Positions 38,601-46,994 of a stretch of DNA of 64,000 nucleotides are shown here, piece by piece. A program made the translations under genes and the position numbers. The stretch is from Deltaproteobacteria bacterium (GTDB lineage: Bacteria; Myxococcota_A; Polyangia; GCA-2747355; JADLHG01): NCBI GenBank assembly GCA_020848905.1, contig JADLHG010000005.1:67423-131422 (forward strand). Direction: 5' to 3'. The number at the start of each line of letters is the position of its first letter. The stretch's first letter is position 1. The notes beneath the pieces were generated by a model, which worked only from the letters and a program-made list of their open reading frames with translations, had not been told where the DNA came from and ran no database searches.

Positions 38601-38774
38601 GGCGGGCTGCCCGGAGAAGATGGTGATCACCTGAACCTGCGTGTCGGTGGGGTCGGGGAAGGCCTCGACCGTGAGGTTCACGTAGCAGTAGTAGCCCGCG
38701 CCGAGGAGCGTGACGGCCACCACGAACGCCGCGAGGCGGTTCTTCAGAGCGAAGTGGAGAAGGCGGTCGAGCAT
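35652..38774 (-). CDS. CzcA-type heavy-metal RND efflux pump
   Basis: 1040 residues, the inner-membrane proton antiporter of a tripartite pump. The first membrane segment is followed by EAFPDPTDTQVQVITIFSGQ, standard in the HME subfamily. In the fourth membrane segment DFGIIVDGAVILVE carries D393, D399 and E406, the proton-relay triad of CzcA (Co/Zn/Cd type), rather than the spelling of CusA. Twelve membrane segments and two large periplasmic loops fit the family. It lies 28 bases after the adaptor gene. The exact metal cannot be fixed from sequence. Confidence 0.92.
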   Translation of the reverse strand: MLDRLLHFALKNRLAAFVVAVTLLGAGYYCYVNLTVEAFPDPTDTQVQVITIFSGQPAEEVERRISLPLERALNGTPGLFRLRSISLFGLSFVTLTFNDGVEALPARQQVLERMRQAELPEGVQPALGPMATPIGEVYRYTLTGGGADPMTLRTLQDWVVRPQLLRVQGVAEVVSYGGLLKEIHVQPEPARMAALSVGLSSLFEALKKASANATGGYVERGAEMFVIRSLGIFKSEKDIEQVRVGFHAGVPVRLKDVAQVAVGYAPRQGIVTREHDEDAVEGIVLMRRGENPTVVLEALRSRIDDLNGRILPKGVRVDAFYDRTKLVSTTLKTVFKNLAEGAALVTLVLFAFLLSVRGSLIVAAVIPLSLAASFVYLYARGMSANLLSMGAVDFGIIVDGAVILVEHLFHRFEQEEQGAAPVDRPFVDRIYDAAREVARPTLFSLLIIIAAYIPIFSLQRVEGRIFAPMANTVVSALVGALLVSFTLVPVLAYYALRKPGKHRESPLLRWSRRAFTPTLRFAMQNPWTVMTLATGAMIATLVLTPKLGSEFLPELNEGALYVTFSMPSNLSLTEGRRLVPRIKQRLALTPEVTATLSQLGRPEDGTDPTLPNNLEVFVQLKPPEEWREGIHGLNELIAEMDRNLKVLPGLEYNFSQPIRDNVAENIAGQFGQIALKIYGDDLEALQQAAEKAKAVIQEVPGAADVGIVKAGESPQLAVRLDRDALARYDLDLAEVQDYLETAMGGHVASELWEGERRFDVTVRLPKATREDVGSIRRIMLPLKDGALIPLTAVARVDMGLGRAAITRENGRRYVGVRMNVRNRDLGSFVAEARDKVASTTKLPPGYELTWGGEFENQQRAMKRLQLVIPLALAITFLLLFSAFGSVFDSTLILLNVPFALVGGILGLAVAGLTLSVSAAVGFIALLGQAVLNGVLVVAAIRSRLDRGEGLYQAVTGGVQDRLRAVLVTALLASLGLLPAALSHAIGSETQRPIAVVVVGGTISAAALTLVVLPVTYYWACWLRARWRGGAPVRQGAAEQA

Positions 38775-38802
38775 CGTCTCGGGCTCGCGCGTACGGGCCG
38801 CG

Positions 38803-40008
38803 CTAGCGCATCAGCGCGAGCTGGTTGTCGAGCAGGACGGCCCCTTCTTCCACCACGGTCTCGCCCGCCTTGAGCCCGCTCAGCACGGGAACCAGGCCGG
38901 CGCGGGCCGAGCCCGCCACGACCTTGCGCTTCTCGAACCGCCCTCGGGAGGGCTGGACGTACACGTACTGGCTCGCCCCGTCCGAGACGATGGCCGAGGC
39001 GGGGAGCTCCACGATCCCTGCCTGCGCCTTGAGAGTGAACGTGACCTGCGCGTACATGTTGGGCCGGAGCTGATGGCGGCGGTTCTCGAGTCGCGCACGG
39101 ATCGGCACGGTGTGGCGCTCCGGATCCACCACCGACGAGACCATCTCGACCGTGGCGCGCAGTCGCGCCAGCGGCAGCGACGGTGAGGTGAGCCAGGCCT
39201 CGCTGCCGGTCTCGATCTCCATCGCGTCCGCCTCCGGGAGGTCCGCCACGACCCAGACCGCGTCGAGGTCGGCGATCATGATCAGTGGCTTGGCGGTGTC
39301 GGGACCCACCTCCTGGCCGGGTAGGACGTTCTTCTCGACCACCACGCCGTCGCGCGTGGCCATGGCGACGAACTCGTTCTCCCCGCTCGGGGCGACGCGC
39401 AAGGAGGCCAGCTTCGCCCGCGCCAACGACACGGAGAGCTCGGCCTGCCGCACCTTCTGCGTGGCCATCACCTCGTCCTTCGCCGGCACGGCTCGGGCGG
39501 TCACCATGGCTCGCACGCGGTCCAGGTTGGACTTCGCGAGACTCAGGTCCATCTCCGCCCGCGCGCGGTCGGCCTTGAGCCCCGCGAGCTCGGGGCTCGA
39601 GACGGCGAAGAGCGGGGCCCCCTTCTTCACGCGCTGCCCGAGCTCCACGAGGACGCGCGTCATCCGCCCTGCCAGCGGCGAGCCCACGCGGGCCGCCCGC
39701 GTCTCGTCGATACGCACGCGGGCGGGCAGCGGATCGGTCTGCCTCGCGCCCGCGGTGCGCGCGAGACAGAGCTTGATCAGCTTCCACTGCGGTGCGTCCG
39801 CCGCAAGCGCGAGCGCGTCTCCCTGCAGGGTGACCCCAGGGGCCACCGCGACGGGAGGCGGGGCCTTGCGCGTGAAGAGCCGGGCAGCGGCCCAGACGGC
39901 GAGCCCCGACAGGAGCAGCGCCGCGACGAGGGCGGCGATGCGCACCCGGCGGGGGAAGCCTGCGTAGAGCTGGCCGTCCGCGGACGGGAGGGTCTCTTCC
40001 GAGGTCAT
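38803..40008 (-). CDS. Periplasmic adaptor of RND efflux system (CzcB-like)
   Basis: 401 residues. One N-terminal membrane anchor (IAALVAALLLSGLAVWAAARLF). Then barrel-sandwich halves around ARVGSPLAGRMTRVLVELGQRVKKGAPLFAVSSPEL, a coiled-coil hairpin (ADRARAEMDLSLAKSNLDRVRA), and the beta-barrel and membrane-proximal parts (LRPNMYAQVTFTLKAQAGIVELPASAIV, VSGLKAGETVV-like end). It joins the pump to the outer-membrane channel. One base separates its start from the stop of the channel gene. Confidence 0.9.
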   Translation of the reverse strand: MTSEETLPSADGQLYAGFPRRVRIAALVAALLLSGLAVWAAARLFTRKAPPPVAVAPGVTLQGDALALAADAPQWKLIKLCLARTAGARQTDPLPARVRIDETRAARVGSPLAGRMTRVLVELGQRVKKGAPLFAVSSPELAGLKADRARAEMDLSLAKSNLDRVRAMVTARAVPAKDEVMATQKVRQAELSVSLARAKLASLRVAPSGENEFVAMATRDGVVVEKNVLPGQEVGPDTAKPLIMIADLDAVWVVADLPEADAMEIETGSEAWLTSPSLPLARLRATVEMVSSVVDPERHTVPIRARLENRRHQLRPNMYAQVTFTLKAQAGIVELPASAIVSDGASQYVYVQPSRGRFEKRKVVAGSARAGLVPVLSGLKAGETVVEEGAVLLDNQLALMR

Positions 40009-40009
40009 G

Positions 40010-41356
40010 TCACGGCCCCTTTCTGGCGAGCGCCTGCCGGGCCAGCGACGCGTCGAGCCCCAGCACCCGGCGGAGCTCGCTGCGCGCAGTGAACAGGTCG
40101 AAGCGCAGATCCATCGTGTTCAGCCGCAACGCGAGGTGCGCGCGGCGCGCGAGCAGGAGGTCGGTCAGGCTCACCTGGCCCCGACGAAACGCCGTGAGCG
40201 TGGTGGCCAGCACGCCCGCCGAACGCGGCACCGCCTGGCGAAGCAGCCTGTCCAGGGTGCGCTCGAGGAGCGCGCTCCTGCGCGTGAGCCCCTCCAGGTC
40301 TGCCACGGCGCGGTGACGAAGCGCGTCCGCAGCCGCCTCCAGCTCGCGCTGACGCCCGTGGGCGCGTGCGGCGTCGTGCTGGCCGCGATCGAAGACGGGG
40401 AGCGTCAGGGCGAGGCCGAAAAAGAAGCTGTTCGCCTGATTGCCCGCCACGGTGAGCTGGTCCCGCGTGAAACCTACCGTCAGCGTGGGGTCGGGGACGG
40501 CGCGTCGTCGGGCGAGGAGCGCGTCCCAGCGCGCGGCCTCGCGGGCCTGCGCCACGGCGCGAAGATCTGGCCTTCGGTCGAGGAAGGCGCTCCCCCCTTC
40601 CGCAGAAGCGGAAGCGGGGACGGACGCGGCGAGGTCGAGGTCCTCGGCCTGGGTGCCGGTGACGGGACAGCTAACCGCCGCCAGGGTGGCACGACAGCTT
40701 CCCCGGACCGCCTCGGTCTCGGCCTGGGCCCGAGCCAGGTCGGCCTCGATCCCCATGGTGTCCAGGTTCAGCCGATCGAAGTCGTTGCCCGAGATGTAGC
40801 CCTGGTCGAGCCGGGTGCGCTCGATCGAGACCACCTGACGGGCAGAGGCCAGACTCTCCCCCAGCAGGCGTTCGCGGGCCGCGAGGTGCACGAGTCGCCC
40901 CAGCACCTGCCGAGCCTCGGCCACGCGCTGCACCAGCCCATCGACGCCTTCCTCCATCGAGGAGGCGTGGCGGGCCATCGCCGCGTCGATCCGCGGGCCG
41001 CGCTTGCTGAGGTCGAGCGGCTGCGAAAGCCCGACGGTGTAGTTCGCGGTGTCGCCGAAGCCGAGGCCCGGGGGATTCGTGGTCCCCGCGGTGACCGTCC
41101 CCAGGCTGAACGAGAGCTGCGGATTCGGGAGGAGCCGGCTGGCGGCGAGCTCCGCGGCTACCTGCTCGGAGCGCGCGCGCGCCGCGGCGACGTCGGGGCT
41201 GCGACCGGCGAGCCAGCGCGCCAGGGCCCCCGGATCGGCGAGAAGCTGTCGGACGGGTGCCACGTGCGCCGTCTCGCCGCGAACCGCCGGGGCGAGCGAC
41301 AGGACCCCCACGGCGAGCAGGGCGGCGGCGAGGCGTGAGGAGGGTTCAAGGACCAT
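40010..41356 (-). CDS. TolC/CzcC-like outer-membrane efflux channel
   Basis: 448 residues. A signal peptide (LAAALLAVGVLSLAPAVRG) precedes two repeated outer-membrane efflux halves: RSEQVAAELAASRLLPNPQLSFSLG with YTVGLSQPLDLSKRGPRIDAA, then RRPDLRAVAQAREAARWDALLARRRAVPDPTLTVGF with LALTLPVFDRGQ. The long helical regions match the TolC coiled coils. The ATG at 41356 was chosen because it starts just before the signal peptide. It is the first gene of the efflux operon, about 65 bases downstream of a predicted sigma54 start site. Confidence 0.88.
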   Translation of the reverse strand: MVLEPSSRLAAALLAVGVLSLAPAVRGETAHVAPVRQLLADPGALARWLAGRSPDVAAARARSEQVAAELAASRLLPNPQLSFSLGTVTAGTTNPPGLGFGDTANYTVGLSQPLDLSKRGPRIDAAMARHASSMEEGVDGLVQRVAEARQVLGRLVHLAARERLLGESLASARQVVSIERTRLDQGYISGNDFDRLNLDTMGIEADLARAQAETEAVRGSCRATLAAVSCPVTGTQAEDLDLAASVPASASAEGGSAFLDRRPDLRAVAQAREAARWDALLARRRAVPDPTLTVGFTRDQLTVAGNQANSFFFGLALTLPVFDRGQHDAARAHGRQRELEAAADALRHRAVADLEGLTRRSALLERTLDRLLRQAVPRSAGVLATTLTAFRRGQVSLTDLLLARRAHLALRLNTMDLRFDLFTARSELRRVLGLDASLARQALARKGP

Positions 41357-41430
41357 CGGGCACAGCGTCCGATCAGCGAAAGTGGCGCGCCGTCGCCAGC
41401 CAGGGCTAAGGCGTTTCCGCGTGGCGTGTA

Positions 41431-41446
41431 AGCACCGGGCGTGCCA
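41431..41446 (-). promoter_or_regulatory. Near-consensus sigma54 promoter of the efflux operon
   Basis: Read on the minus strand: TGGCACGCCCGGTGCT. The -24 element TGGCACG is a full match and, after the right 4-base spacer, the -12 element GTGC differs from TTGC at one base. Transcription would start about 12 bases on, near 41420, leaving a leader of about 65 bases before the outer-membrane channel gene. The operon itself encodes a sigma54-type activator, which strengthens the call. No activator site upstream could be identified with confidence. Confidence 0.65.
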
Positions 41447-41674
41447 CATGTGGGGGGCGACGTGGCCCCCAATGATCTTTGCCGTCTATCGGCCCGTGCG
41501 TCGGGCGTCAGGCCGGTCGCCACCCCCAAGGCGCGGAAGCGCTGAAGAGATCTTGCAGCGCCATGAAAGCTTCTTGCGCCGCTCCGGTCGGCCGCATGGC
41601 TGCGACCCGGACCGGTTCGTTCTATCTAGGGTTCCTGGCGGCGGGGGCCTTCGACCACCCGCGGCGCTGAGCGG
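41447..41674. other. Intergenic region upstream of the efflux operon
   Basis: No gene seen. Next to the sigma54 promoter is a short hairpin, GGGGGC (41453-41458) with GCCCCC (41465-41470). Farther up, GC-rich partial repeats around 41549-41620 (CTTGCAGCGCC and CTTGCGCCGC among them) are where the activator could bind, but no clean dyad stands out. The stop of the PD40 lipoprotein gene lies at its right end. Confidence 0.4.
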
Positions 41675-42715
41675 TCAGTACCGCGCCCAGAAGAGATCGG
41701 ACCCCGCCGAGGATGCGCGGCTGAAGAGAAGCAGCCGCTGCGGGGCGCAGACCATCGGATCTTGATCGTCGCTCGCGGTGGCCAAGGCCGCGAGCCGCAC
41801 GGGCGCGCCAAGAGCCGGGCTATTGGGCACCCGGTAGGACACGTACAGGTCCAGTCCCCCCGCTCCGCCGGCGCGGTTCGAGGAGAAGACGAGGCCGTCC
41901 GCCCCGAAGAGGGCCGGGTTGCGCTCGTCCGCGGCGGTGTTCACCCCTTCCAGCGGGGCGGGCGCGTCGAAGGGGGACGTTCGGTTCACCCGGCGGCTCG
42001 TCCAGAGGTCCATCCCACCACCCCCTGCCCAGGCGCGTCGCGTCGCGAACACGAGCGTCAGACCGTCGCCGGAGATCCCCGGCTCGAAACCGTCGTCCTT
42101 GACGGTGAGCTCTCCCACAGGCCTCGGAGCTCCGAAGGGCAGCCCGCGTTGCGACCTGTTGGCCAGGTACAGGCGCCGATCGCCGCGGGCATCCGGCCGG
42201 TCGAAGACGATCGTGAGCTCGTCCTCCGTCAAGGTGGGAGCCGCGTCCGCCTCGTCCGTGTTCAGCTCCTTCAGCGCCTCGACCTGCCACACCGTGGCGG
42301 TGGCCGACGCGCGGCTCGCGACCCAGAGGTTCAGCTCGGCCGTCCCGGTGGGGCGGTAGCTCGCGAAGTAGAGTCGGAGCCCGTCGCTGCTCAGGTGTGG
42401 ATCGTAATCCCCCACGGCGACGTTCACCCCGGGGATCGGCTGCGCGCTGGCGAAGGCGAGCGGCAGTTGCGCTGCGCCCCAGTCCGGGCCGGCCGCATCC
42501 CGTGGCGCGTCGGGGCGACCGTCCCCGAGGCGCCCCCTCTCTCCGGCCACGCCTCCGTCAGCCACCGGCGTCGCGTCGGAGACGGGCCCATCGCCTCCTC
42601 GCCCCGCGTCCCCCGCGCCAGCTCCCGCCGGTGCGTACCGCGCAATCCGGTGACACCCCGCCGCCAACAGCAGGAGCGCGCAGCCCGCGGTCACGAAGCC
42701 CGCCCCGCGATTCAC
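41675..42715 (-). CDS. PD40/TolB-like propeller lipoprotein
   Basis: About 346 residues from a GTG start. The signal VNRGAGFVTAGCALLLLAAGC ends in a lipobox and is followed by a Gly/Ala/Asp-rich linker. The mature part has WD40-like (PD40) blades: DYDPHLSSDGLRLYFASYRP, APTLTEDELTIVFDRPD, FEPGISGDGLTLVFATRR and NPALFGADGLVFSSNRAGG. Such proteins often bind other envelope components. An ATG at 42754 would give a longer N-terminus but overlap the start codon of the divergent peptidase gene; no clear ribosome site favours either start. Confidence 0.72.
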   Translation of the reverse strand: MNRGAGFVTAGCALLLLAAGCHRIARYAPAGAGAGDAGRGGDGPVSDATPVADGGVAGERGRLGDGRPDAPRDAAGPDWGAAQLPLAFASAQPIPGVNVAVGDYDPHLSSDGLRLYFASYRPTGTAELNLWVASRASATATVWQVEALKELNTDEADAAPTLTEDELTIVFDRPDARGDRRLYLANRSQRGLPFGAPRPVGELTVKDDGFEPGISGDGLTLVFATRRAWAGGGGMDLWTSRRVNRTSPFDAPAPLEGVNTAADERNPALFGADGLVFSSNRAGGAGGLDLYVSYRVPNSPALGAPVRLAALATASDDQDPMVCAPQRLLLFSRASSAGSDLFWARY

Positions 42716-42752
42716 CGATGCGCCGGCGCGCGCCCGCCGATAGACTGGCCCC

Positions 42753-44660
42753 ATGACCGCCATCGCTCCATATGGTACCTGGACTTCTCCCCTCGCTGCA
42801 GATCTCGTGGCCGGCGTCTCGACGCGCCTCGGCTTTCCCACGGCCACCGACGACGGGTCGCTCTGGTGGCTCGAGAGCCGTCCGTCCGAAGGCGGTCGCG
42901 GAGTCGTCGTGCGCCGCGACCCCGGCGGGCGCACGGAGGACGCGCTGCCGCCACCTCACAGCGCGCGCAGCCGCGTACACGAATACGGCGGCCGCCCCTA
43001 CCTCGTCGACGGCGCGACCTTCTACTTCGTGCAGGACCGGGACCAGCAGCTCTGGCGGAAGCGGCCCGGCGAGGAACCCACGCGCCTGACCGATGCCACC
43101 GGCTATCGCTTCGCCGAGCCGATCCTGGACCGCGAACGCGGCCGGCTCATCGCGGTCGCCGAGCGCCACGCGCCCGAGGACCAGCCGGAGCCGCCCGAGG
43201 CCGAGAACCTCCTCGTGGCCATCTCCCTGGCGGACGGAGCCGTGACGCCGCTCGCCCGAGGCCGCGACTTCTACGCCGCGCCGGCGCTCTCCCCCGACGG
43301 GGGACGCCTGGCCTTCCTGGCGTGGGACCACCCCCACATGCCCTGGGATGCCGCGGAGCTCCACCTCGCGGAGCTCGACGGGGACGGCGCCTGTCGCGCC
43401 GTGAAGCGCGTCGCGGGAGACACGCGCGGCTCCGCCTTCCAGCCCGTCTGGTCTCCGGCGGGCGACCTCTATTTCAGCCTCGAGGTGGACGGGTACTGGA
43501 CGCTCCACGTCGCAGCGGCGGAGGGCCCCCGGCTGCTGCTCCGCACGGACGCGGAGTTTGGCGCTCCGCTCTGGCAGCTCGGGACCGAGCTCTTCGCCTT
43601 CTCGGGCCCGCGCGAGCTCGTGGCCGCCTGCTTCGAACGCGGCCTCTCGCGCGTGGGACGCATCCTGCTCGACCCGCCGCGCTTCGAGCCGCTCGTCGAA
43701 GACCTCCTGCACGTCGGCCAGCTCGCGTGCCACGGCCCCCACGCCGCGCTGCTCGTCGGCTGGGCGGGCAGCGGCACGCGCCTTCTGCACCTGGACCTGC
43801 GCGGAGGCGCCATCGAGATCGCGCGCGACACCGTGCCCGACGCCCTGGGAGAGGCGGACATCTCGTCCCCCGAGGCGGTCTCCTTCCCCACCCTCGACGG
43901 CGAGACCGCGCACGGCTTCTTCTTCGCCCCGAGGCATCGCGAGTTCGTGGCCCCTCCGGGCGAGCGCCCGCCGCTGCTCGTGATGGCGCACGGCGGACCG
44001 ACGGCCTGCACCTCCCCCACGTTGAACCTCGGCGTGCAGTACTGGACGAGTCGCGGCTTCGCCGTCCTCGACGTGAACTACCGCGGCTCGACGGGGTACG
44101 GTCGGGCCTACCGGGAGCGCCTCCGGGGGGAGTGGGGGATCCTCGACGTCGGAGACTGCGTGGCCGGCGCGCGGCACCTGGCGGACACGGGGCGCGTGGA
44201 CGGGCGCCGCATGGTGATCCGCGGCGGGAGCGCGGGCGGCTACACCGTCCTTCAGGCCCTGGCGAACCACGACGTCTTCGCCGCCGGCTCTTGCCTCTAC
44301 GGCGTCACCGATCTCGAGGGCCTCGCGCGCGACACGCACAAGTTCGAGTCGCGCTACGACCGCTTTCTCGTCGACGGGCCTGGCGATCGGGGCGAGCTCC
44401 TGCGCTCCCGCTCGCCGCGCAGCTACCCCGAACGCATCCGCCGCCCCGTGATCTTCTTCCAGGGCATGGAGGACAAGGCCGTCCCGCCCGAGCAGGCGGA
44501 CACCATGGTGGACGCGTTGCAGCGCGCCGGGGTGACGGTCGAATACCACCTCTACGCGGGAGAGCAACACGGCTTCCGTCGGCGCGAGACCCTGCGCCAC
44601 GTGCTCGAGGCCGAGCTCGCCTTCTTCCAGCGCGTCCTGGGCCTGGCAGAAGGGAGATGA
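42753..44660 (+). CDS. S9 family prolyl oligopeptidase-like peptidase
   Basis: 635 residues. An N-terminal beta-propeller (about 1-370) with blades such as FYAAPALSPDGGRLAFLAWD caps a C-terminal alpha/beta hydrolase. The nucleophile is S493 in RGGSAGGYTVLQAL; the acid and base fit VIFFQGMEDKAVPPEQ and EQHGFRR. The segment MAHGGPTACTSP provides the oxyanion region. No signal peptide is present, so a cytosolic role in degrading short peptides is expected, similar to acylaminoacyl- or dipeptidyl-peptidases. Its stop overlaps the start of the RCC1 lipoprotein gene. Confidence 0.9.
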   Translation: MTAIAPYGTWTSPLAADLVAGVSTRLGFPTATDDGSLWWLESRPSEGGRGVVVRRDPGGRTEDALPPPHSARSRVHEYGGRPYLVDGATFYFVQDRDQQLWRKRPGEEPTRLTDATGYRFAEPILDRERGRLIAVAERHAPEDQPEPPEAENLLVAISLADGAVTPLARGRDFYAAPALSPDGGRLAFLAWDHPHMPWDAAELHLAELDGDGACRAVKRVAGDTRGSAFQPVWSPAGDLYFSLEVDGYWTLHVAAAEGPRLLLRTDAEFGAPLWQLGTELFAFSGPRELVAACFERGLSRVGRILLDPPRFEPLVEDLLHVGQLACHGPHAALLVGWAGSGTRLLHLDLRGGAIEIARDTVPDALGEADISSPEAVSFPTLDGETAHGFFFAPRHREFVAPPGERPPLLVMAHGGPTACTSPTLNLGVQYWTSRGFAVLDVNYRGSTGYGRAYRERLRGEWGILDVGDCVAGARHLADTGRVDGRRMVIRGGSAGGYTVLQALANHDVFAAGSCLYGVTDLEGLARDTHKFESRYDRFLVDGPGDRGELLRSRSPRSYPERIRRPVIFFQGMEDKAVPPEQADTMVDALQRAGVTVEYHLYAGEQHGFRRRETLRHVLEAELAFFQRVLGLAEGR

Positions 44661-45976
44661 AGGGGCGCGCGGCACGCGGACGACCGCGCGGCACTGCCAC
44701 GCGACCCGCGACCCTCCTCGCGCTCCTCGGGTTGGCCTCCGCGCTCGGGGGGTGTGACCGCCTCTTCTCGTACGCCTCGCGTCGCCCTTCGGGGGCGGAC
44801 GGCAACCTCCTTCTCGACGCGAGCGCGGACCTGCGCTCGCAGGAGACGCGCGGCCCCGAGCTGCGTCCGCCGGATGCGCGGCGCCACGACGCCAGCCCCT
44901 GCCGCGGACCCACGCTGGGCCTCGCCGTAGCGGCGAACTACGCCCACGCCTGCTCCGTCGCGATCGACCGGCGGCTCTATTGCTGGGGCAACAACGACAA
45001 CGGCCAGCTGGGCCTCGGGGATGCCACGTCGCGCGCAGTCCCCAGCCCTGTCGGCACGGCCACCTGGTCGCGCACCTCCCTCGGCTGGTGGCACACGTGC
45101 GGCATTCAGTCCGACGGAAGCCTCTGGTGCTGGGGCGCCAACGACGACGGTCGCCTCGGCCTCGGGGACACACAAGACCGCAGGCTGCCTGTCCGCGTGA
45201 ACGGCGGGCCGTGGCTCGTCGTCACCGCCTCGAACGCGCACACCTGCGGCCTCCGGACCGGCGGGGCGCTCTCCTGCTGGGGGGGCAACACCGAGGGGCA
45301 GCTCGGACTCGGCCACCTCAAGAACGTCTCGGCCCCCACCCCCGTCGGGACGACGACCTATGCCTCTGTCGCCGCGGGGGCCCACCACACCTGTGCCGTC
45401 GCGTCGGACGGCTCGCTCTCCTGCTGGGGCTTGAACAACGCGGGGCAGCTGGGCCGGGAGGGCAGCGCCACGGAGCCCGCTCCGCGCCGGGTCGGTGACG
45501 CGCGCGATTGGGCCACCGTCTCGGCCGGGGCCTACCATAGCTGCGCGCTCACGACCTCGCGGGCCCTCTATTGCTGGGGTTCCGACAGCAGCGGCCAGAC
45601 GGGTCTCGGCGTCGGCACCACCGTGAGCGCGCCCCAGCAGGTTTCGCCGGGCACCCGGTGGCTCGCCGTCTCGGCGGGCAGCTTCCACACCTGCGCGCTG
45701 CGCGACGACGGCGGGCTCTACTGCTGGGGTCGGAACACCCGCGGAGCGCTCGGCACGGGTGACCTGGTCGACCGCCCTGCCCCGACGCTGGCGAACAACT
45801 CGCGCGCCTGGCTGGCGGTAGCCGCCGGCTCGGACCACACCTGCGCCACGGTGGCCGACCTGGTCTATTGCTGGGGCGCCAACGAACTCGGACAGCTCGG
45901 TCTGGGGGACTCCCTGGACCGCCCGCGACCCGTCCCGATCTGCCCGGTCGCGCCGCCCCCCTCCCCGGCCCCCTGA
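44657..45976 (+). CDS. RCC1-repeat lipoprotein
   Basis: 439 residues. The N-terminal ATLLALLGLASALGGC is a lipoprotein signal, followed by an acidic linker. From residue 88 on there are seven RCC1-type blades, each with the pattern AxxxHxCAL...LYCWGxNxxGQLGLGD, for example CSVAIDRRLYCWGNNDNGQL and CALRDDGGLYCWGRNTRGAL. Paired Cys in each blade (HTCA...CWG) probably form disulfides outside the cytoplasm. RCC1 propellers are protein-binding platforms and are common in myxobacterial surface proteins. The gene is coupled to the S9 peptidase by an ATGA overlap. Its partner is unknown. Confidence 0.85.
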   Translation: MKGRAARGRPRGTATRPATLLALLGLASALGGCDRLFSYASRRPSGADGNLLLDASADLRSQETRGPELRPPDARRHDASPCRGPTLGLAVAANYAHACSVAIDRRLYCWGNNDNGQLGLGDATSRAVPSPVGTATWSRTSLGWWHTCGIQSDGSLWCWGANDDGRLGLGDTQDRRLPVRVNGGPWLVVTASNAHTCGLRTGGALSCWGGNTEGQLGLGHLKNVSAPTPVGTTTYASVAAGAHHTCAVASDGSLSCWGLNNAGQLGREGSATEPAPRRVGDARDWATVSAGAYHSCALTTSRALYCWGSDSSGQTGLGVGTTVSAPQQVSPGTRWLAVSAGSFHTCALRDDGGLYCWGRNTRGALGTGDLVDRPAPTLANNSRAWLAVAAGSDHTCATVADLVYCWGANELGQLGLGDSLDRPRPVPICPVAPPPSPAP

Positions 45977-46007
45977 CCGCAGAACGGGGGGGGCGACATC
46001 GGGACTG

Positions 46008-46994
46008 GTGCGAGACCCTCCCGATTACCTATACTCTGGTCCCTTTCGCACGGAGCAGACGCGGCTGGCCACGGAATCGCCACAGCTCGCCGTCGCACGA
46101 CCTGGCGCTGCGCCAGGCGGCACGCCCCTCGTGCGCCTGCGGCGCGTCCCCGGGCCAGAGGTGCGCGCCGCGGTACACGTGAAGTGCGAGTGGACGAACC
46201 CCGCCGGGTCGGTGAAGGACCGGGCGGCGTACTGGATGATCCGGGACGTGGAGACGCGCGGGCTGCTCGACGGCACACGGGCCATCCTCGACTCCACGAG
46301 CGGCAACACGGGGATCGCGCTCGCGCAGATCGGCGCTTCCCGTGGCCACCACGTGACGCTCTGCTTGCCCGCCAACGCGAGCGCCGGCCGCAAGCGCCTG
46401 CTCAAGCTGCTCGGGGCCGAGCTGATCCTCACCGACCCGCTCGAGGGGGCCGACGGCGCGCGCGCGGTGGCCCGGCAGATGGCCGCCGATGCGCCCGAGC
46501 GCTTCGTCTACCTCGATCAATACAGCAACCCGATGAACTGGCGGGCCCACTACGAGAGCACCTCGCTCGAGCTCTGGGAACAGACGCGCGGCAAGCTCAC
46601 CCACTTCGTGGCCATCATGGGGACGAGCGGCACCTTCACCGGCGTCAGCCGCCGGCTCCAGGAGCTCGACCCCGCCATCCAGCGCATCTGCGTGCAACCC
46701 GACGCGGCCTACCACGGGATCGAGGGAACGAAACACTACGCCTCGACCGAGGTGCCGCCCATCTTCGACGCGAGCCTCGTGCACCGCCAGATAGAGGTCT
46801 CGACCGAGGAGGCCCAGGAGATGGCGCGTCGGCTGGCCCGGGAGGAGGGGCTCCCCACCGGCACGAGCGGTGGCGCCGCGGTCGTCGCCGCGCTGCGCGT
46901 CGCTGCCGAGCTCTCCGAGGGGCTCGTCGTGACCATCCTTCCCGACAACGTGATGAAGTCGATCGGCGAATCGGCCTGGGACGAGAAGCCATGA
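46008..46994 (+). CDS. cysM: Cysteine synthase, CysM type
   Basis: 328 residues. Fold type II PLP enzyme. K70 in NPAGSVKDRAAYWMI is the PLP lysine, STSGNTGIALA binds substrate and MGTSGTFTGVSRRL the PLP phosphate. In Mycobacterium tuberculosis CysM takes sulfur from the thiocarboxylate of the carrier CysO rather than from sulfide. Here the next two genes are a Mec-like JAMM hydrolase and a CysO-like carrier fusion, so the same chemistry is likely. The GTG start lies far enough upstream of GGTPLVRL to keep that conserved region. It overlaps mec by 4 bases. Confidence 0.88.
   Translation: MRDPPDYLYSGPFRTEQTRLATESPQLAVARPGAAPGGTPLVRLRRVPGPEVRAAVHVKCEWTNPAGSVKDRAAYWMIRDVETRGLLDGTRAILDSTSGNTGIALAQIGASRGHHVTLCLPANASAGRKRLLKLLGAELILTDPLEGADGARAVARQMAADAPERFVYLDQYSNPMNWRAHYESTSLELWEQTRGKLTHFVAIMGTSGTFTGVSRRLQELDPAIQRICVQPDAAYHGIEGTKHYASTEVPPIFDASLVHRQIEVSTEEAQEMARRLAREEGLPTGTSGGAAVVAALRVAAELSEGLVVTILPDNVMKSIGESAWDEKP

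Noticed and set aside
36537-38873. Long open frame antisense to the RND pump gene
   Set aside because: The pump is recognisable along its whole length; the antisense translation has no plausible domain.
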